Shown here: positions 56,665 through 61,008 of the stretch, piece by piece
How the letters are laid out: the number at the start of each line of letters is the position of its first letter
Position numbering within the stretch: the first letter of the stretch is position 1
Assembly (NCBI GenBank): GCA_016720145.1
Contig: JADJXV010000027.1
Span: forward strand, 1 to 61,008
Direction: 5' to 3'
DNA: 61,008 nt
Source of the DNA: Ignavibacteria bacterium
GTDB taxonomy: Bacteria > Bacteroidota > Ignavibacteria > Kapaibacteriales > UBA961
The notes under the pieces: generated by a model
Told to the model about the DNA's origin: nothing
Databases searched by the model: none
Seen by the model: the letters and a program-made list of their open reading frames with translations, nothing else
Translations under genes and position numbers: made by a program

Positions 56665-57836
56665 TTATTTAGGTGTGTTCGCCAATGGTGATGTGTGCAG
56701 CTCAGTCAGGATAGAATCATACATTTTCTCATAGACAGAATTACCAAATTGTGCGAAATTCTCGAAATAGCCGGTGTACCATTGATTGAGCGATATTCCT
56801 GCACGCTCTGATGCAATGATATCTAATGGCTCTTCAACTCCTCCGGTACGGATCACATGGAACTCGCCCTTCGCTTCAATCCCTGAAAGATACTCACATG
56901 CCTGCTTGCAGAGCGTAAGTGAAGAATTTTTTAGAAGCTTACCACTAAGTCCACCACCAAAATTCTTCGTAAAATATTCATACAGTTTTTTTTCTGAATG
57001 CACTATTTGGTCACTGTGCGCTTGATATGCGGTCGAAGTATTTCCGAAATTCACTCCATCAAAACCAAGTGCCAGTAACATATCAATCAAAAGTGGCACA
57101 AGAGATGGATGTGTATCATTCGAAAATTTGACAATTACCGGTAATCTTCTCTTTCGTTTACCGAGAAATGTTTGGCTTACATATTCACATCGTCGTATCA
57201 AATTCTCGTCGAGCATCGTCGTACATTTCTCACCAAAATGTCCTGGAATATTTGGGCAGCTTTCGTTGAGTTCGATAAAGTCAACCCCTGCCTTTTCATA
57301 CAACGCCATACCGGTGGTAAGCTCTTCTAAAGCAATATGTTCCGACTCTTGAGGAGAAGCACTCACACTCACCCCAATCGGGCAATTATTAATACGTTCC
57401 AAGAGTGACAAACGTTTTGCAACTTCTGCATGAGATATATTTGGCAAACCTAACCAATTCGATGCAGCATGCGAACGTGGATACGGTGCAAATGGCTGGA
57501 ATATACCAAGTTTTGTATTCCCTAATCGTACCGAACCCGTTGTAGTACCTGCCAAATAAGCTCCGGCTCCCTGACGAGCCACAAGCTCATACCCATCTCC
57601 ATTTTTGAACATTCCGGCAGCATTAAATATTGGTGATCGAAAGCGGATTCCCCAGAGTTCGAGGCGAGTTCATCAGGTGGTGTAACTACTTGCTTAGGAA
57701 TGCTTTGCCCAAGTTTTTCGATAAAGCGTTTTCGACCAATAGAGAAAAGTCCGACGGCTACTCGTGGTGGCAATCCTACAATAAGTGGACGGAACGTTTT
57801 TTCAGAGTTGGCGAGGATTTCCGGCAGGGATTTCAT
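56665..57836 (-). CDS. pyrD: Dihydroorotate dehydrogenase (frameshifted)
   Basis: About 390 aa when joined. FMN barrel enzyme oxidising dihydroorotate to orotate in pyrimidine synthesis. The first frame (from 57836) runs to about VVTPPDE; a one-base insertion or two-base loss between about 57650 and 57672 then switches to the frame reading LELWGIRFRSPIFNAAGMF. Downstream motifs: ELNESCPNIPG, GFDGVNFGNTS and GGLSGKLLKNSS. The ESCPN region differs slightly from the standard VSSPN/VSCPN, so class is left open. It abuts the convergent Wzz gene by 2 bp. As written it is inactive, yet both halves are well preserved. Confidence 0.8.
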
Positions 57837-57933
57837 AGAATGTGATTATGCTGTAATTGGTTGAATAATTTGAAGATGGATTTGTATAATTTTGGAATTG
57901 AATCCAGCAATCCCCACCATTCACGCGACCACA

Positions 57934-57952
57934 GGGCGAATTTTATTCGCCC
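57934..57952 (-). terminator. Hairpin downstream of rpoN
   Basis: GGGCGAA (57934-57940) pairs with TTCGCCC (57946-57952), 24 bp past the rpoN stop and before pyrD. No strong T run, so termination is uncertain; a dispersed palindrome is equally likely. Confidence 0.45.
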
Positions 57953-57975
57953 CTACGAACAAACAAACAGCATTA

Positions 57976-59706
57976 CTATAATTCTTTCCGCAAGCGTGCT
58001 ACGGGAATTCTCATTTGTTCGCGGTATTTAGCGACTGTTCTTCGTGCCACATTCAGACCAATTTTTTTGAGTTCTTTAGTTAATTTCTCATCACTATGCG
58101 GCTTATCTTTTGGTTCGCTATCGACCATTTCCTTAATACGTTGCTTTACCACTCGAGTGGATATTTCTTCACCGTCGTCGTTGGGAAGTGACTCGCTGAA
58201 GAAGAAGCGAAGTTCGAAAGTGCCGTAGCCGGTCTGGACAAACTTCCCATTGACAATTCTACATATTGTCGATACATCGAGTCCTGTATCTTCAGCTACA
58301 TCCTTATAAATTAATGGCTTAATAGCATTTTCACCATACTTGAAGAATTCACGTTGGAGTCCTGCAATACCGGTCATTACTTTCAGCATTGTGATTTTAC
58401 GTTGGCGGATGGCTTGCAGCAAGAACTTCGCATCATCATATTTTTTTCTCAACCACTGACTCGTTTCTTTGTTGAATTTTTTATACCGTGCTTCTTTTTT
58501 TAGCTTTTCGTACATTACATTCACACCGAGTGATGGGATCCGGCTATCATTGACATTGATAATAATATCGTCTTTTTCTTCATCGTATTCGACCATGAAG
58601 TCCGGAATCACGGTTTGGGTAGAATTCGACGCCGACCCGCCTCCCGGCTTGGGATTCAAGCGTCGAATATCATCGATTGCTGCTTTCAGTTCTGCTTCGG
58701 TGATTTCGAGTGATTTAATGATTGAATTATAATGCTTCATCGCGAAAGCATCGTAACAATCACGCAGCACTGCGAGTGCAAGTTTTTGTGGTAACGTTGG
58801 ATTATTTATTGCTTTCAGCTGAATCATCAGACATTCCTGTACTGTGCGAGATCCGATTCCGGGCGGTTCTAATTTTTGAACTTCTTTGAGCACTTTTTCA
58901 GCTTGGTCATACGAAATAAGCTCATAATAAATCAAGTCATTAGCCGGAGGGGCGACTCCACCGTTCTTCGCTGTCTGAGCCGTCGTTGTCGCAGATTGAG
59001 CGTATTGCAAGGCAGGATTTACAGAAGAACTTCCGGTGGATAATTCCAATGCTGCAGCAAGTGCTGCTCGTTCCTGTTGCATGGCAATTTTTCGCGTTTT
59101 GAGATTGTGTTCGCCAATAGCGTCATTGACTTCACCGGTAATATCTTCGAGGTCTCGACGGAGGTAACCGTCTGCATCGATATTTCCTATAAGGTATTCA
59201 CCAATAAGCATTTCCTCGCGGTTGAGATCCAAGAACCGAAGTTGTGACATCAAATCATCGACGAAAGTCGGCACGTCTTTGACCTGAAAAAAGTCACCGT
59301 CATCTTCATCAGTATTACGCGGATTGTCGGATGGCGCTGATTCATTCCAAGCCATTTCATAAAATTCAAACGGGTCATGATGGTTTTCGTCAAACTGTTC
59401 GTCCGGACCGGCTGCCGAATAATCATCATACCCGCTGTCATCTCCTCCATCTCCACCACCGCGTTCTTCTTCAAACGTAATACGACTTAAAGGCTCTTCT
59501 GTCATCGGAGTTCTTTCCTCAAAGTCATCGTCCTCTATCGTTGGAATTTCATCTTCCAATTCCTCAAGCATGGGATTTTCTTCAATCTCTTGACGTATAT
59601 GCTGTTCGAGCTGGAGCACCGGAAGCTGCAAAAGCTTCAAGTACTGAATTTGTTGCGGGGTAAGGGTTTGCAGAAGTGAAGTCTGCAAGGATAGTGACAG
59701 CTTCAT
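57976..59706 (-). CDS. rpoN: RNA polymerase sigma-54 factor
   Basis: 576 aa. Directs RNA polymerase to -24/-12 promoters and needs an enhancer-binding ATPase to open them. The N-terminal Gln/Leu-rich region I (MKLSLSLQTSLLQTLTPQQI) contacts the activator, and an acidic region II is unusually long (about 50-150). The core-binding domain follows, with an HTH near 480-510. The RpoN box is ARRTVAKYRE near 551-560. It starts within the end of the DUF3109 gene (4-bp overlap). No sigma-54 activator lies in the window. Confidence 0.95.
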   Translation of the reverse strand: MKLSLSLQTSLLQTLTPQQIQYLKLLQLPVLQLEQHIRQEIEENPMLEELEDEIPTIEDDDFEERTPMTEEPLSRITFEEERGGGDGGDDSGYDDYSAAGPDEQFDENHHDPFEFYEMAWNESAPSDNPRNTDEDDGDFFQVKDVPTFVDDLMSQLRFLDLNREEMLIGEYLIGNIDADGYLRRDLEDITGEVNDAIGEHNLKTRKIAMQQERAALAAALELSTGSSSVNPALQYAQSATTTAQTAKNGGVAPPANDLIYYELISYDQAEKVLKEVQKLEPPGIGSRTVQECLMIQLKAINNPTLPQKLALAVLRDCYDAFAMKHYNSIIKSLEITEAELKAAIDDIRRLNPKPGGGSASNSTQTVIPDFMVEYDEEKDDIIINVNDSRIPSLGVNVMYEKLKKEARYKKFNKETSQWLRKKYDDAKFLLQAIRQRKITMLKVMTGIAGLQREFFKYGENAIKPLIYKDVAEDTGLDVSTICRIVNGKFVQTGYGTFELRFFFSESLPNDDGEEISTRVVKQRIKEMVDSEPKDKPHSDEKLTKELKKIGLNVARRTVAKYREQMRIPVARLRKEL

Positions 59707-60293
59707 AGCGCCACCTCAGTAGGTTTGATATTTGGATTCAGCGTAGAAATATGACTAATGAGGGAGTTATACCATTGCTCTCCATAGAGACGAATGAGAG
59801 GTTCGCGGAGCATTTCAACTGCATACGTCTTCTCACGTTGGCCTTTGATAATTGCAGGATCACAGGTAGGAAATGGTTGGTAAGAAAGGTAATCTCCGCC
59901 AAAACTCCCCAGGCGAATAGGAAACAAATGGCAGGAAATCGGCTTGCGGAAGTCGTATTCACCGGCGAAATATGCTTTTTCGATAGAGCATTTTGCTACA
60001 CCACTTTCGTAAAAGACGAAGACACAATCTCGTCCTTGAATGCAAGTAGTGGAGTAGTCACCAGACGAACCCGACACCGGACCTTTACGAGCGATTTCCT
60101 CGAGAGAACGCTTCGATAAGTAGGGTGTGGCGACCTTGACAGCGGCTCGAATGAACTCTACTTCTTCGTCCAAAAGAGGAGCGCCGTCGCCACCGGGGAT
60201 GGTGCAACAAGCGCCTTTACATTTATGCAAATCGCAACTAAACTGTTTGGTAGCAAGTGCTTCATCAACTAATACTGTATCAATCAAAAACAT
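59703..60293 (-). CDS. DUF3109 family protein
   Basis: 196 aa, cytoplasmic. Cysteine-rich N-terminus (FSCDLHKCKGACC at about 18-30) and further Cys in TTCIQGRDC, KCSIEKAYF, SCHLFPIR and FPTCDPA, resembling the YkgJ-type zinc or iron-sulfur cluster layout. DUF3109 proteins are widespread in Bacteroidota and their function is unknown. It overlaps rpoN by 4 bp, suggesting co-expression. Confidence 0.88.
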   Translation of the reverse strand: MFLIDTVLVDEALATKQFSCDLHKCKGACCTIPGGDGAPLLDEEVEFIRAAVKVATPYLSKRSLEEIARKGPVSGSSGDYSTTCIQGRDCVFVFYESGVAKCSIEKAYFAGEYDFRKPISCHLFPIRLGSFGGDYLSYQPFPTCDPAIIKGQREKTYAVEMLREPLIRLYGEQWYNSLISHISTLNPNIKPTEVAL

Positions 60294-60529
60294 AGAATTC
60301 CCCCAAATTCATAGTGTTCTGAAAAATGGTATAATTATTGTGTGCAATCTACGAAATTTTTCCGCTTTTCGCCAAACTTTACCGCATATCCGATAAATTA
60401 TTTGTAATTACCCTTCTTAATTTTTTCTTTCAACAGTTTGAACTACTATCATTATTTTTGGCTTATGAAAATGTACGAATCACATATTCTTAAGTGAACA
60501 AGCCTATTGGCATTCAGTTCTACTTGAAT

Positions 60530-60633
60530 GACAACCTTATTCTAGCAACACTTTTCATATCTTACTGCAAGACAACACTTCAATCAGGTAATAAGGTTTT
60601 ATGAGTATAGCATTCACTTTCTACTAAGGTTTA
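60530..60633. repeat. Nested inverted repeat AAACCTTAGTAGAAA, copy 2 (left outer arm lost)
   Basis: AACCTTATT (60533) pairs with AATAAGGTTTTA (60590-60601), and the right outer arm TTTCTACTAAGGTTTA lies at 60618-60633. The spacing and arm sequences match 23258-23390. It lies in the 487-bp gap between the DUF3109 gene and lon, where I see no other feature besides the lon terminator. Confidence 0.7.
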
Positions 60634-60735
60634 CCGATTCACTCAATAATCTTAACATATCGAATAAGTAGTAAGTATTCATCACTGATTGTATGTATCT
60701 GCGTACATAATAGTACCAATATATAATCGCTCCTC

Positions 60736-60768
60736 AAAAAAAAATGCCCACTCATCGTGGGCATTTTT
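60736..60768 (-). terminator. Rho-independent terminator of lon
   Basis: GCCCAC (60746-60751) pairs with GTGGGC (60757-60762), extended by A/T pairs. On the minus strand it is followed by the U run from 60736-60744. It lies 13 bp after the lon stop. Confidence 0.88.
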
Positions 60769-60780
60769 ATTTCAATTCTC

Positions 60781-61008
60781 CTACTTCTTCCCCGATTTCT
60801 TTGGTGGTTCCACTACCGGCACAGCCAAAGTTCGGAATGCATACGGAAGAGCTTCCGTCAAATGTCCAACCGGAACGATATTAAGCCCTGAAGTAATAAT
60901 CGGATTGATTTCCGCAATATCCTGCTGATTGTCTTTTGGAATCAAAACCGTTGTATAACCTTTACGTTTGGCAGCTAAGAGCTTTTCATTGAGACCGCCG
61001 ATTGGGAG
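60781..61008 (-). CDS. lon: Lon protease, C-terminal fragment (runs off the window)
   Basis: The last 75 residues of an ATP-dependent Lon protease (endopeptidase La), cut by the window end. It reads LPIGGLNEKLLAAKRKGYTT then VLIPKDNQQDIAEI, the conserved end of the proteolytic domain that carries the lysine of the Ser-Lys dyad (K in GGLNEKLLAA). A Pro/Lys-rich tail and a stop at 60783-60781 follow. The catalytic Ser and the ATPase domains lie outside the window. Confidence 0.92.
   Translation of the reverse strand, partial: LPIGGLNEKLLAAKRKGYTTVLIPKDNQQDIAEINPIITSGLNIVPVGHLTEALPYAFRTLAVPVVEPPKKSGKK

Overview
The window reads as chromosomal DNA of a moderately AT-rich bacterium of the FCB group (Bacteroidota / Chlorobi / Ignavibacteria / Kapabacteria relatives). 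The support is four secreted proteins with C-terminal type IX secretion (T9SS) sorting tails, a DUF3109 protein, a YifB-type ATPase, NDH-2, a Wza/Wzz pair, and many short palindromic repeats of the kind common in that group. Placement below that level is a guess; nothing here is a phylogenetic marker.

Region by region. 1-4.3 kb: two tandem, nearly identical group II introns on the minus strand, each behind the same hairpin-bearing 28-bp exon flank. 4.3-11.5 kb: a giant secreted vWA / beta-propeller T9SS cargo, a TM2 protein, a FemAB-like acyltransferase and NDH-2. 11.7-17.7 kb: a TPR protein and an array of paralogous outer-membrane-type proteins (two intact, two frameshifted, one C-terminal fossil), interspersed with AACACAAAGG-type palindromic repeats. 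17.7-22 kb: yifB/comM and a large orphan histidine kinase. 22-33 kb: secreted proteins, a 1.49-kb insertion sequence inside a perfect hairpin, plsC, lysA, tRNA-Leu(UAA), a putative secreted metalloprotease and a BNR-repeat protein. 33.3 kb: an M48-type peptidase.

34.8-41.6 kb is the most interesting locus. It is a tight, overlapping five-gene plus-strand operon: an unknown 218-aa protein, a MoxR AAA+ ATPase, an unknown 249-aa protein, an 856-aa protein with vWA, predicted beta-propeller and ribosomal L7/L12-C-terminal-like parts, and a 571-aa protein with TPR-like repeats. I read it as a MoxR-vWA-beta-propeller ternary system of the type whose accessory domains are called bpX, predicted by comparative genomics to be NTP-dependent conflict or regulatory systems. 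The L7/L12-like tail is an unusual addition.

41.7-50 kb: a peptidase-TPR fusion, a possible two-barrel protein, DUF2071, a second histidine kinase, an oligopeptidase B and a frameshifted TPR protein. 49.0-53.5 kb: a minus-strand operon suhB-dapF-purD-epimerase-unknown. 53.8-56.7 kb: a Wza/Wzz polysaccharide export pair. 56.7-61 kb: pyrD (frameshifted), rpoN, a DUF3109 protein and the C-terminus of Lon, cut by the window edge.

Throughout, genes are broken by single-base changes, many of them in homopolymers. Some of these probably reflect sequence error rather than biology, so every frameshift call should be treated cautiously.
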